Assembly (NCBI RefSeq): GCF_001591505.1
Contig: NZ_BCVA01000045.1
Location: 1 to 48,757 of the forward strand
Origin: Neobacillus niacini NBRC 15566
Lineage (GTDB): Bacteria; Bacillota; Bacilli; Bacillales; Cytobacillaceae
DNA length: 48,757 nt
Direction of reading: 5' to 3'
Positions 16,229 to 24,581 of this stretch are shown one piece after another. Both the position numbers and the translations under genes were made by a program. The notes beneath the pieces were generated by a model. It worked only from the letters and a program-made list of their open reading frames with translations. It was not told the origin of the DNA and did not search any database. The first letter of the stretch is position 1; each line of letters opens with the position of its first letter.

Positions 16229-16591
16229 TTATTTTTCAAGTAAGAAAAACGGTCTGCCAATTACAGCTTCTAAACGGAAATACTTATCCAATCCAGTTGC
16301 ACGGAATGAATTGGTCATATCTGCAACGGTTTGTAAATCTGGAACATTATAAAGGAAACTTGCATGCCAACCAGCACTTCCAGCAGGTCCAGCTGTTAAA
16401 ATATCTCGGTCAATGGTGCCAAGTAACTCTGACCCATTCTCTCTCCATGAAGCAATGATTTCGTTTAATACAGGTAGAATCTCATTTGTCTTCTCCTCAC
16501 CCGTTGTGTTAAACCACCCTGTTGATTCAAAATAGAACATTACTCTAAGTGGTGATGGTACTTGTGGTGCATCGTGTTTAATTCCAGCCAT
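16229..16591 (-). CDS. small uncharacterised protein in the IifA/IacB position
   Basis: This 120-residue soluble protein starts at ATG 16591 after GGGAGGAATATAAAA. A longer frame has no ribosome binding site. Notable segments are LRVMFYFESTGWFN at the start, GPAGSAGWHASFLYNVPD in the middle and RLEAVIGRPFFLL at the end. The ferredoxin-like alpha/beta pattern is reminiscent of small cofactor-free oxygenases and DUF3303-type proteins. I cannot assign a family with confidence. Its place directly before an SDR and a flavin oxygenase, and its size, fit IifA (reported cofactor-independent oxygenase of indole degradation) and IacB of indole-acetate clusters. Confidence 0.65.
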   Translation of the reverse strand: MAGIKHDAPQVPSPLRVMFYFESTGWFNTTGEEKTNEILPVLNEIIASWRENGSELLGTIDRDILTAGPAGSAGWHASFLYNVPDLQTVADMTNSFRATGLDKYFRLEAVIGRPFFLLEK

Positions 16592-16736
16592 TTTTATATT
16601 CCTCCCTGTTATCTCCATAATAATTTCCATTGTTAATCTAGTGTAACTAGTTGACTAAGAAGCTAAAATATAAGAAAATTTTAAGATTGCTACTTCCATA
16701 GCCTCTATACTTTCTATCACTTTTAACAAGAATATT

Positions 16737-17936
16737 TTACAATATAGATTGTAAAACTCTTAGAGCATTTCCACCCACAATTTTCTCAATATCTTGTACC
16801 TTATAATTTTTCTTGATCAACCACTTAATGATATTACTCATGGCTTCAGTTGGGTTCTCTAATCCTTTGACAAAAGGAGAACTGTCATAGTCTTGATTCC
16901 CATGTGACTCATGAAGCGATAACATCGAATCGAAAGCGTCTTGCAGGGCTACATGGTCTCCAAAAAATGTATCCGGTCCTAAACCAACATGTTCAATCCC
17001 GACTAAATCTATTAGATACTCTAAATGCTCCATAACCGATTCAATGGTATGTTCATTGGGATTCTTAGAAGAAAGAGTGGTGTTTGGTGCAGCACAAACC
17101 CCGATAACTCCACCTTTTTCAGCACATGCGAGAAGAACTTCATCCGGTTTCATTCTTGGTGAATCCCATACTTTCCTCGCTCCAGCATGGGTAATCATGA
17201 CAGGTGATTCACTTGCTTCAATAACATCTAGGCTTGTTTGATCACCGCAATGTGAGATATCGATAACCATTCCAAGAGTATTCATTCTTTCTACTACTTT
17301 TCTGCCAAACTTCGTTAATCCGCCGTCGAATTTTTCAGTTAAACCGGACCCTAATGTATTGGCGTCATTATAGGTGATCCCCATGCAGCGAATCCCAAGG
17401 CCATATAGAACATCTACCCGATCGACTTCATTTTCTAAAATACTTGCAGCTTCCAATGATGGTAGAATGGACACCCGTTTTGATACCTTCGCTTCCTGTA
17501 AGTCCTTAAATGTTTTAGCAAGAAAGACGGTATCTTGTTTGGCTATGTCACAATAACGTATCCCCAAGGTTAAGATGACATCGTTCCACTTTAGTCCATT
17601 TTGCGATGTGATAATGGAGATTCCATCCATAAAATTCTCAAATACAACATCAATGCCGGAGCGGGCTAAGCCCTCATAATCAAATTCTGTATGAAGCTGA
17701 CGGCAATAAGGAATGATATCATCCGGATTTTTGGGAACGATAAATCCGTGGTCCCTTAGAGAAACAATCGGATAATATTTTTGAATCGTATTGAAAATAC
17801 GTTCCTCCGAATCTGAAAGCTTAATCTCATAGGTATTTCGGTATCTTTCCGATTGGGGGAGAGGATACGGTTTATAGTGTTTGCCCGGTGTTAGATATTG
17901 AAATGAGCGGTATCCATCATAATGTTTTACTGTCAT
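16737..17936 (-). CDS. M19 (membrane dipeptidase)-like metallohydrolase
   Basis: This protein of about 399 residues has the TIM-barrel M19 fold. Zinc-site elements that can be matched are the bridging Glu (PSLEAASIL), His of VIDISHCGD, His of VMITHAGARK and Asp of HVGLGPDTFFG. The usual first motif His-x-Asp (DGHND) is replaced by SLRDHGFIVP, so the metal site is atypical. Family members hydrolyse dipeptides or lactam-type amides. In this operon, cleavage of a lactam or an amino-acid conjugate of an aromatic acid is conceivable, but not shown. The start may be ATG 17936 or 17942 (GTGGGGATGATTATG), with a weak ribosome binding site. No signal peptide is visible. Confidence 0.75.
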   Translation of the reverse strand: MTVKHYDGYRSFQYLTPGKHYKPYPLPQSERYRNTYEIKLSDSEERIFNTIQKYYPIVSLRDHGFIVPKNPDDIIPYCRQLHTEFDYEGLARSGIDVVFENFMDGISIITSQNGLKWNDVILTLGIRYCDIAKQDTVFLAKTFKDLQEAKVSKRVSILPSLEAASILENEVDRVDVLYGLGIRCMGITYNDANTLGSGLTEKFDGGLTKFGRKVVERMNTLGMVIDISHCGDQTSLDVIEASESPVMITHAGARKVWDSPRMKPDEVLLACAEKGGVIGVCAAPNTTLSSKNPNEHTIESVMEHLEYLIDLVGIEHVGLGPDTFFGDHVALQDAFDSMLSLHESHGNQDYDSSPFVKGLENPTEAMSNIIKWLIKKNYKVQDIEKIVGGNALRVLQSIL

Positions 17937-18081
17937 AATCATCCCCACACTTTGTGAATAGTTATTTCCTTCAGTTTGTTCATGTAACCTTTGACTCCAC
18001 TAGCTTCCTTTTAAGAAGGAAAAATAGCAGACTTTTCACCTTATTAAACTAGTATTTCTTTTAAATGGAGCATTTATTAAT

Positions 18082-18573
18082 TTATTGATTGTTCACCGCA
18101 GGAATAGAAATGCTACAAATTTTCCCTTTATAGAAAAGAAGCGGTTGTTTCTCTTCTTTTCTAGAGATTGCTTTCACTAAACCCGTTACGATCCAATGGT
18201 CGCCGCCTTCTAGTACTTCATGAACATCACAAACAAGTGTTGATAGATTTTCTTTTAACATCGGAACTCCATCTTCAGAAAGTTCGTATTGTGCATTGGC
18301 AAATTTATCGGTGCCTTTTTTCGCAAATGTCCAACAATCACTTTCCTGCTCCTCAGATAAAATATTTACGACAAACGGACGGCCGGGTTGGAACGCCGGT
18401 ACACTATAGCTATTCTTATCTATGCAAACTAAAACTAAAGGCGGGTCCAGCGACAATGATGAAAAGGCATTTGCTGTTAGCCCAATATTTTCTCCATTTT
18501 CGCCTTTTCCTGTGATGATCGTAACTCCTGTCGCAAATGTTCCCAATGTATTTCGAAATTCTCTTTGATCCAT
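18082..18573 (-). CDS. flavin reductase (FMN-binding split barrel), oxygenase partner
   Basis: This 163-residue NAD(P)H:flavin oxidoreductase belongs to the small-component family (HpaC/IacG/IifD-like). Visible signatures are the N-terminal FRNTLGTFATGVTIITG, GLTANAFSSLSLDPPLVLVC, and the C-terminal EGGDHWIVTGLV region. It supplies reduced flavin to a two-component oxygenase, most likely the one at 14092-15216 of the same operon. The start is chosen at ATG 18573, eight bases after AAGGGGATGGG; an upstream ATG at 18600 has GGAG only one base away. The paralogue at 30592-31071 serves region E. Confidence 0.87.
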   Translation of the reverse strand: MDQREFRNTLGTFATGVTIITGKGENGENIGLTANAFSSLSLDPPLVLVCIDKNSYSVPAFQPGRPFVVNILSEEQESDCWTFAKKGTDKFANAQYELSEDGVPMLKENLSTLVCDVHEVLEGGDHWIVTGLVKAISRKEEKQPLLFYKGKICSISIPAVNNQ

Positions 18574-18733
18574 AAACCCATCCCCTTTTTTCTTATTCAT
18601 ACTCCTATAATGACAACAATCTAATCAATCACGCGAAAAATAAACTTTTTTGTATCCTGCCGATAATACACATTCTAGAATATTTCGAACATTCAAACTA
18701 CAACATAACCAGTCTGAATTTATCGATCTGTTC

Positions 18734-18753
18734 AATACTATTAGTATAGTGTT
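18734..18753. promoter_or_regulatory. palindrome of the ACTAT-N4-ATAGT type, copy 3
   Basis: AATACTATTAGTATAGTGTT lies 160 bases upstream of the flavin reductase start. Read on the minus strand it agrees at 18 of 20 positions with copy 1 at 13833-13852. It sits between the ketopantoate-reductase-like gene and the reductase, so a transcript of the oxygenase set could begin here. Confidence 0.5.
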
Positions 18754-18808
18754 ATTTATTGTAAGGCAACTAATTCTATTAAAAGTTCGTTACTAAATAA
18801 TTTTTGTT

Positions 18809-19747
18809 TCAAATTAAAGACGGTTGCTCATTCCCTTTTTCCAACATTTTTATTAAATGATAAAGAACTTGATTATAAGGCATAGATATTTGATTATGCT
18901 CTCCTTTTTTTAACAAAGCACCATTCAAAAATTCTATTTCAGTCGGTTCACCACGTTGTATATCTTGATACATCGATGAAAGATGACTTCCAGACATAGA
19001 AGGATTGAGTGCAGCAATAATCGTTTCGGTAATATATTTTTTGTTCAGTTCGATCCCTTCTACTTCCGCAACCTTTATGATTTCATCTAATATAGGATCT
19101 ATGATTTCATAAAAATGACTATAATTCCCTATCACTCCAGCCGAACGTTTCGTTAACGTGCAAAGGGGATTCATCACAGAATTAAAAGCCACCTTATTCC
19201 AGATACTTTTGATAACATTTTCAGAAATGGTTGCGTGAATGCCTGAATGATTGAATATCTGTATCATTCGTTCAGTATCTTCTATGTGTTGGCCAGTCAC
19301 ATTCATGATTTCCGTTTTTCCTGAACCAAATGCTTCCACCATTCCAGGTCCGCTCAGTTTCGCTGAGTACGTCGTAACACCAACAAATAATTGTTCTTTG
19401 GACACATATTTTGTTAATATCTCTATATTCCCTAGACCATTTTGTAGAGTGAGGACTTGGGTTTGTTTACCTAACAGATGCGAACAACTTTTCATCATGG
19501 AATCTGTCTTTGTTGATTTCGTAAGGATAATTAATAAATCTACTTCCCCCGCACAATCTTTCGGAAGATGTGCTGGTATGTAGACTTGTTCCTTCCCCTT
19601 TTCATTTATTACCATTAGTCCATTTTGTTGGATGACCTCAACATGCTCCTCCCAATCATCGATTAGCTGTACATGATAATCATGTTTATAAAGTGCAGAA
19701 CCCACACGACTTCCCATTGCTCCAGCACCTACAATCACAATGTTCAT
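18809..19747 (-). CDS. ketopantoate reductase family NAD(P) dehydrogenase
   Basis: This 312-residue ApbA/PanE-type oxidoreductase has the Rossmann motif VGAGAMGSRVG at the N-terminus. It also has LTLQNGLGN near residue 105 and the catalytic-lysine region IWNKVAFNSVMNPL near residue 180. PanE reduces 2-ketopantoate, but paralogues inside catabolic operons act on other 2-oxo or 2-hydroxy acids, and that is likely here. ATG 19747 follows AAGGAGGGATCAA. A terminator-like hairpin lies between it and the previous gene of the operon. It is one of three dehydrogenases of different families that follow the TRAP transporter genes. Confidence 0.82.
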   Translation of the reverse strand: MNIVIVGAGAMGSRVGSALYKHDYHVQLIDDWEEHVEVIQQNGLMVINEKGKEQVYIPAHLPKDCAGEVDLLIILTKSTKTDSMMKSCSHLLGKQTQVLTLQNGLGNIEILTKYVSKEQLFVGVTTYSAKLSGPGMVEAFGSGKTEIMNVTGQHIEDTERMIQIFNHSGIHATISENVIKSIWNKVAFNSVMNPLCTLTKRSAGVIGNYSHFYEIIDPILDEIIKVAEVEGIELNKKYITETIIAALNPSMSGSHLSSMYQDIQRGEPTEIEFLNGALLKKGEHNQISMPYNQVLYHLIKMLEKGNEQPSLI

Positions 19748-19819
19748 TTGATCCCTCCTTTTTACCAATCGATTTTTATGTATACAATCTTCCGTTACCT
19801 TTTACTAGAGAAAAACAAA

Positions 19820-19852
19820 AAGAAGTAGTGGTTATCGACTAACATCCACTAC
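19820..19852 (-). terminator. minus-strand intrinsic terminator after the 3-hydroxyacyl-CoA dehydrogenase-like gene
   Basis: GTAGTGG (19825-19831) pairs with CCACTAC (19846-19852). On the minus strand the stem is followed by TTCTTTTTGTTTTT. It suggests that the TRAP/dehydrogenase transcript ends here and that the ketopantoate-reductase-like and oxygenase genes are transcribed separately. Confidence 0.6.
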
Positions 19853-19977
19853 CATATATTTTTCGAACGAAGCACAAGATCATGTTTCATACGGCTACAA
19901 AGCTACTATTTTCGTCCAACGTATCAGGGTCAACATAGGCTTTTACACTGGAACCTATGTCTTTAGTTGTATTGTTT

Positions 19978-20958
19978 TTAAACACCTGTCAGATACCCTA
20001 GATGCTTCAGCAAATCCACAAATTTTCGAAGGGTTTGTACTTGATATTCATCGATATTTTTCCCTTCAAATGAATAAAAGCCTTTCCCTGTTTTCATCCC
20101 TATTTCGCCTGTATTCATTTTATTTTCAATAATCTCTGGAGGAGCAAATCGTTCTTCACCCATCGAATCTTTTAAATAGTGACTGGCATGGTAGAGCGTC
20201 TCGGCACCGCCCCAATCGATAAATTCTAAGAGTCCTAGAATAGCAAAACGGAGACCGAGCCCTACCGTAGATGCCTTATCAATATCTTCAACGGTAGCGA
20301 CTCCCTCTTCCACAAGACGAGATGCTTCATTCATGGCTAGCGCTTGTATTCTTGGTACGATAAAGCCTGGTGAAGGGGCACAAATTACAGGAACTTTCCC
20401 TATGCCTTCAAGTAAGCTGATCATTTTTTGCAAGTATTCAGAACTAGTTGATTTCGATGGACTTACTTCTACTAACGGCATTAAATAAGCAGGATTCAAC
20501 CAATGGGTATTCATAAATCTTTCTTTCCCTTGAATATATTCAACTAAATCATTGGCTGAAAAAGATGAAGTGGTAGAGGCAATGATTGTATTCTCTGACA
20601 GAATCTCACAGATTGAAGCAAATACGGATTTTTTCACCTCTAAAATTTCTGGTACTGCTTCAAATAGTACATCTGAGTCTTGCCAGGAAAGATTGTGGTC
20701 TTTCATCGAACAGACTTCAACTTGACTTAAAATGGTCTCAACGGACTCTCTTGCTATTACATTTGTCACGACTAGGATCTCTAATTGATTCCTTAATTCG
20801 TTAAAAACTTGTTCTTTTAACTGGAGAAATTCTTCTCTTGTTCGTTCCTTAATATCAATAAGTGTGACAGGATAACCTTGATAAGCGAAAGAAAGGGAGA
20901 TTCCTCTCCCCATCCTTCCTGCTCCCGCTACCGCAATGGACCCATTAGTTAATTTCAT
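19978..20958 (-). CDS. 3-hydroxyacyl-CoA dehydrogenase family protein
   Basis: This is a 326-residue NAD-dependent 3-hydroxyacyl-CoA dehydrogenase-type enzyme. The Rossmann motif VAGAGRMGRGISLSFA, the segment STTSSFSANDLVEYI, catalytic His in NTHWLNPAYLMPLVEV and PSPGFIVPRIQALAMNEA are all present. NTHWLNPAYL replaces the common GxHFFNP, as in gulonate dehydrogenase-like or carnitine dehydrogenase-like members, so the substrate may be a free hydroxy acid rather than a CoA ester. The start overlaps the end of the preceding octopine-dehydrogenase-like gene by 14 bases, so the two are translationally coupled. Confidence 0.83.
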   Translation of the reverse strand: MKLTNGSIAVAGAGRMGRGISLSFAYQGYPVTLIDIKERTREEFLQLKEQVFNELRNQLEILVVTNVIARESVETILSQVEVCSMKDHNLSWQDSDVLFEAVPEILEVKKSVFASICEILSENTIIASTTSSFSANDLVEYIQGKERFMNTHWLNPAYLMPLVEVSPSKSTSSEYLQKMISLLEGIGKVPVICAPSPGFIVPRIQALAMNEASRLVEEGVATVEDIDKASTVGLGLRFAILGLLEFIDWGGAETLYHASHYLKDSMGEERFAPPEIIENKMNTGEIGMKTGKGFYSFEGKNIDEYQVQTLRKFVDLLKHLGYLTGV

Positions 20959-22045
20959 ATTGGATCACGCCTTTTTCCAAAATCTCTTTCACTTGTTCTT
21001 TTGTTTTAATAGAAAGTCCTAAGTTCTCCATCGTTCTGCCTGTCTTGCGCAAATCTTCCCCTATCACACTGGATGCAATAGCCAATAGACCGGACGCAAC
21101 TGGTACAGGAACCTTTAGCCATTCACCTAAGGAAACAAGGAAAGCAAGTCCGCATGCCACATCTTCTCTCATATAGCGGTGATGAGTGAGATTAAGAGGT
21201 TCATGCCAATCATTTCCATCTACGAGCTTCTCGTGTGCACCGTTTCCATACATCCACTCGTCTCCGTCATGAATATAGTGATCCTCGAGCGGAAAGTGAG
21301 GGGCCGTATATCCTAATGCTTCACGAATGCTGATCCGTTCTGCATCAAGTGCTCGATGAACATTTCGAATTGCAGGCTGTGTGCCTTCATCATGAATATC
21401 CCATTTATCAAAATGTTCAATGGGTCCTGCATTCATTAAGATAAGTGGCGGGTGAATAATCGGTCCAGCATTCATTAAAGCTCCATCAAGAGCATCTTGA
21501 TTCTCTTCAATTGCAGGAAAGGCTTCTTTTAAAATCCGAAAGGCATATTCTGCTTGGTTACTAGGGAAGACCCCTGTTGGAAGCCTTGTCCCACGTCCTG
21601 AAATTGAAACGGTTTCTTCATCGTGTTTTCTTGCTAAATAAGGCAGAGTTCCTGTTTCAGCAAACATCACATTTGCTCTACAGCCTTCCTCTACAAGAAC
21701 CTTGGACATTAGGTAGCTGCCGAATGTTCCAGGTGGTAAGAAAATAACTTGGCCATCTTCTAAAATCGGTGCCAACTGTTTGGCAAGTGAGCTTTGCGTG
21801 ACAGCGGGTAGAGGAATGATAATGAGCTGTACCCCTTGAATCGCCTCTTTCAGATTAGTCGTAGCATTCGCTAACGTAACCAATCTATTTCCCTTATAGT
21901 CTTTTACTTTGATTGTTTTTGTTTCTAGCACTTTTTGAAAGGCTTCAGCGTTACGTCTCCATAGAGCAACCTCATGTCCTTGTTCCGTCAAATCAACTGC
22001 TGCTGCGTAGGATCCATTTCCTCCACCAAGAACCGCAATTCTCAT
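20945..22045 (-). CDS. octopine/nopaline dehydrogenase family oxidoreductase
   Basis: This is a 366-residue enzyme of the octopine/nopaline dehydrogenase family. An N-terminal Rossmann domain (VLGGGNGSYAAAVDL, residues 4-18) is followed by the helical opine-dehydrogenase C-terminal domain with NAGPIIHPPLILMNAG. It also has the RISIREALG region and the HHRYMREDVACGL segment, where the catalytic histidine lies. Such enzymes oxidise or form N-(carboxyalkyl) amino acids or act on 2-hydroxy acids. ATG 22045 follows GGAGG. It follows the TRAP binding protein by 46 bases, so the imported substrate may be its substrate. Confidence 0.82.
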   Translation of the reverse strand: MRIAVLGGGNGSYAAAVDLTEQGHEVALWRRNAEAFQKVLETKTIKVKDYKGNRLVTLANATTNLKEAIQGVQLIIIPLPAVTQSSLAKQLAPILEDGQVIFLPPGTFGSYLMSKVLVEEGCRANVMFAETGTLPYLARKHDEETVSISGRGTRLPTGVFPSNQAEYAFRILKEAFPAIEENQDALDGALMNAGPIIHPPLILMNAGPIEHFDKWDIHDEGTQPAIRNVHRALDAERISIREALGYTAPHFPLEDHYIHDGDEWMYGNGAHEKLVDGNDWHEPLNLTHHRYMREDVACGLAFLVSLGEWLKVPVPVASGLLAIASSVIGEDLRKTGRTMENLGLSIKTKEQVKEILEKGVIQYEIN

Positions 22046-22091
22046 CGGTATTCCTCCATTCATAATAATATTAATAAAAGCGAATTCTTTG

Positions 22092-23141
22092 TTACTTCTT
22101 GTATTGTTCAACTAATTCTTTAAGTCGTTCATGGTATTCCTTTCCTGGCAACCCTTTTTCTTCTGCATTCTTCACTGCATTTTCATTAATTGGCGCAATG
22201 GTTTCACTCCACAGTTTTGTTTCCTCTTCTGATAATGGAACAATTTCTAACCCTTTGGTTTCTTGACTCCATTTAATAGCTTCTTGCGTGTGTTCATCTA
22301 AATATTTCCCTGTGAAAATAGTCATTTCTCTATTTAATTCATCTATCACTTTCTTTACATCATCAGGAAGGCTTTCCCATTTATCCTTGTTCATAACAGC
22401 CACAAAAGTATTGATCGTTAAAGGATAATCCGAAACATATTTAACATATTCAGCAAGTTTTAAATCCTTTAAAACTTCACGCGAAGAAACATTCCCTTTC
22501 ACTACTCCAGTTTGCAGTGCTTCTGGTACTTCTGATTGAGCCATCCCGACTGGTGCTGCTCCTAAAGCTTTCATTACTGGCGTTAACGCACCTGCAATAC
22601 GTAATTGAGTCCCAGAAAGCTCTTTTAAATTGGAAATACTCTTTGTACTTTGGATATAAGCAGGCTCTGTTGCGAAAGTAGTCACAATTTTAAAGTCCTT
22701 CAGTGCATCTGCTGGGTACTCACTCAATAAATCCGCTACCACTTGGCTAGCTACTTCAGCGCTCGGGTAACCATTTGGTAAATCTGAAATTTCTAATAAT
22801 GGAAAACGTCCTGGTTCATATGTGGTTGCCGTTAAACCGATATCAGCTGTACCATTGGCTACTCCATCAAACATATTATCTGCTTCAAGAAGTGTTCCAC
22901 CAAAAAACATATCGACTTCTACTTTACCATCTGTTCTCTTCTCTAATTCCTCAGCCCATTTCTTCATTTGAACAGCTGGAAATGTATTATCTGGTGCAAA
23001 AAAAGCATAAGATAGAGTAATCTTTTTTTCATCCCCGCTCCCAGATGAGCTACTCGAACTACATGCCCCTAAAAAGGCAACCATTGCCACACTTAGTAAC
23101 ATTAAAGCTAATTTCATTCCAAACTTTTTTTTGGATCTCAT
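22092..23141 (-). CDS. dctP: TRAP transporter solute-binding lipoprotein DctP
   Basis: This is a 349-residue extracytoplasmic binding protein. It begins with MRSKKK and a hydrophobic stretch ending in the lipobox LGAC followed by a Ser-rich linker, so it is a membrane-anchored lipoprotein. The DctP-family core includes FFGGTLLEADNMFDGVANGTADIG and LRIAGALTPVMKALGAAPV, with the conserved Arg that grips the carboxylate of the ligand. ATG 23141 follows AAAAGGAGATGAAAGT. It captures an organic acid for the DctQ/DctM permease encoded just upstream. The ligand is unknown; aromatic or hydroxy acids are expected from the context. Confidence 0.92.
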   Translation of the reverse strand: MRSKKKFGMKLALMLLSVAMVAFLGACSSSSSSGSGDEKKITLSYAFFAPDNTFPAVQMKKWAEELEKRTDGKVEVDMFFGGTLLEADNMFDGVANGTADIGLTATTYEPGRFPLLEISDLPNGYPSAEVASQVVADLLSEYPADALKDFKIVTTFATEPAYIQSTKSISNLKELSGTQLRIAGALTPVMKALGAAPVGMAQSEVPEALQTGVVKGNVSSREVLKDLKLAEYVKYVSDYPLTINTFVAVMNKDKWESLPDDVKKVIDELNREMTIFTGKYLDEHTQEAIKWSQETKGLEIVPLSEEETKLWSETIAPINENAVKNAEEKGLPGKEYHERLKELVEQYKK

Positions 23142-23287
23142 ACTTTCATCTCCTTTTTCATTTATTTTCTTTGTCACTTCAAGTAAATAGTTTACCAGTT
23201 TTCACTTTGAAAACGCTTTATATTATAGATATCTAAAAAACTAGCTTTCTTAGTCCTAAATCAATCTAGCAGATCAGACACTTCCTT

Positions 23288-24577
23288 CTACAAAACAAAC
23301 GTTACAATGCTTGGAAAAAGAATGAGCAACGCAATAAACACAAAATATGGGATAAGAAAATAGGATGTACCTCTAAAAATAGTCGTAATCGGTGTAGTAG
23401 GTGTTAACCCTTGGACGACAAATACATTTACTCCTACTGGTGGAGTGATCGCGCCGAGACTCGTTACGACACAAAGGACGATGGCAAACCAAATCGGATC
23501 GTATCCTAAAGCTAGCACTGTAGGATAGAATATCGGTAAGGCAATGGTTAAGAAGCCCATTGCATCCATAAGCGCTCCACCAATGATAAAGATGAAAAGA
23601 ATGGCAAGGAGTATAACGACAGGAGGCACGGCCAATTCACTCACCCATTCCGCCACATCAAAAGGCATTCTCGTAATCGCTAAGAACCGTCCAAACACCA
23701 TCGCCCCAACAATGAGCATCCATACCATAATCGATGAACGTAACGTACTTGCGATTGATTCCTTAAAGTTCTTCCACGTTAATTTACGCATAATAAGAGC
23801 AAGAACAATGGAACCAAAGGCACCAAAGGCAGCTGATTCTGTTGGTGTAAACCAACCTAAGAACAGACCGCCAATAACAAATACAAATAAAATGCCAATT
23901 GGAATGACTCCTTTTAATGAACGAATCCGTTCTTCCATATTCGTCTTTTCCCCAGCAGGGCCAAGATTCGGATCTTTCCAACAAATAAACACAATCGTCA
24001 AAATCAATAAAACGGTTAATAGAATTCCCGGAACAATACTCGTTAAAAATAAATCTCGTACCGATTGCTCCATCTGTAACGCTAATACGATTAACACCGT
24101 ACTAGGTGGGATAATAACGCCTAACGTTCCTCCTGTAGCGATACTACCAGTACTTAGGGCTTTATTATAGTTATATTTGTTCAATTCTGGTAACGCCATC
24201 GTTCCAATCGTAGCGGCTGTTGCAGAGTTAGAACCACTAATAGAACCAAAGACAGCACTCGCTAACATCGTAGTACTTGCCATCCCGCCTCTGTGATGAC
24301 CTACCCATGTATAGGCCGAATAAAAGAGCTTTTCTGCAATTCCTGTTCGGTATACCACTTCACCCATTAAGATGAACAAAGGAATAACGCTTAAGGAATA
24401 ACTCGTAAACTGACTCCATAAATCAGCACTTAGTACATTGTTGGCTGCCTTAGGAGAAGCTGCCAAGATTAACCCAACATACCCGACAATAAACATCGCA
24501 AAACTAATCGGCATGCGAAGAAACATCAGCACAAACATAATGATAATTCCGATGATGGATAATAATATTGGATCCAT
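23288..24577 (-). CDS. dctM: TRAP transporter large permease DctM
   Basis: This is a 429-residue protein of about twelve hydrophobic segments. It carries DctM motifs such as GSISGSNSATAATIGTMALPEL, GTLGVIIPPSTVLIV, GALMDAMGFLTIALPIFYP and GAITPPVGVNVFVV. These form the two substrate- and Na-binding re-entrant loops. ATG 24577 follows GGAAGGAGTGACAG. It starts four bases after the DctQ stop, so the two membrane subunits are coupled. Together with DctP it forms a sodium-driven importer for an organic acid. Confidence 0.93.
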   Translation of the reverse strand: MDPILLSIIGIIIMFVLMFLRMPISFAMFIVGYVGLILAASPKAANNVLSADLWSQFTSYSLSVIPLFILMGEVVYRTGIAEKLFYSAYTWVGHHRGGMASTTMLASAVFGSISGSNSATAATIGTMALPELNKYNYNKALSTGSIATGGTLGVIIPPSTVLIVLALQMEQSVRDLFLTSIVPGILLTVLLILTIVFICWKDPNLGPAGEKTNMEERIRSLKGVIPIGILFVFVIGGLFLGWFTPTESAAFGAFGSIVLALIMRKLTWKNFKESIASTLRSSIMVWMLIVGAMVFGRFLAITRMPFDVAEWVSELAVPPVVILLAILFIFIIGGALMDAMGFLTIALPIFYPTVLALGYDPIWFAIVLCVVTSLGAITPPVGVNVFVVQGLTPTTPITTIFRGTSYFLIPYFVFIALLILFPSIVTFVL

Positions 24578-24581
24578 TCTG

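Noticed and set aside
23544..24170. 208-codon open frame on the plus strand
   Set aside because: It lies wholly antisense to the clear dctM gene, has no ribosome binding site, and its composition mirrors membrane-protein codons.
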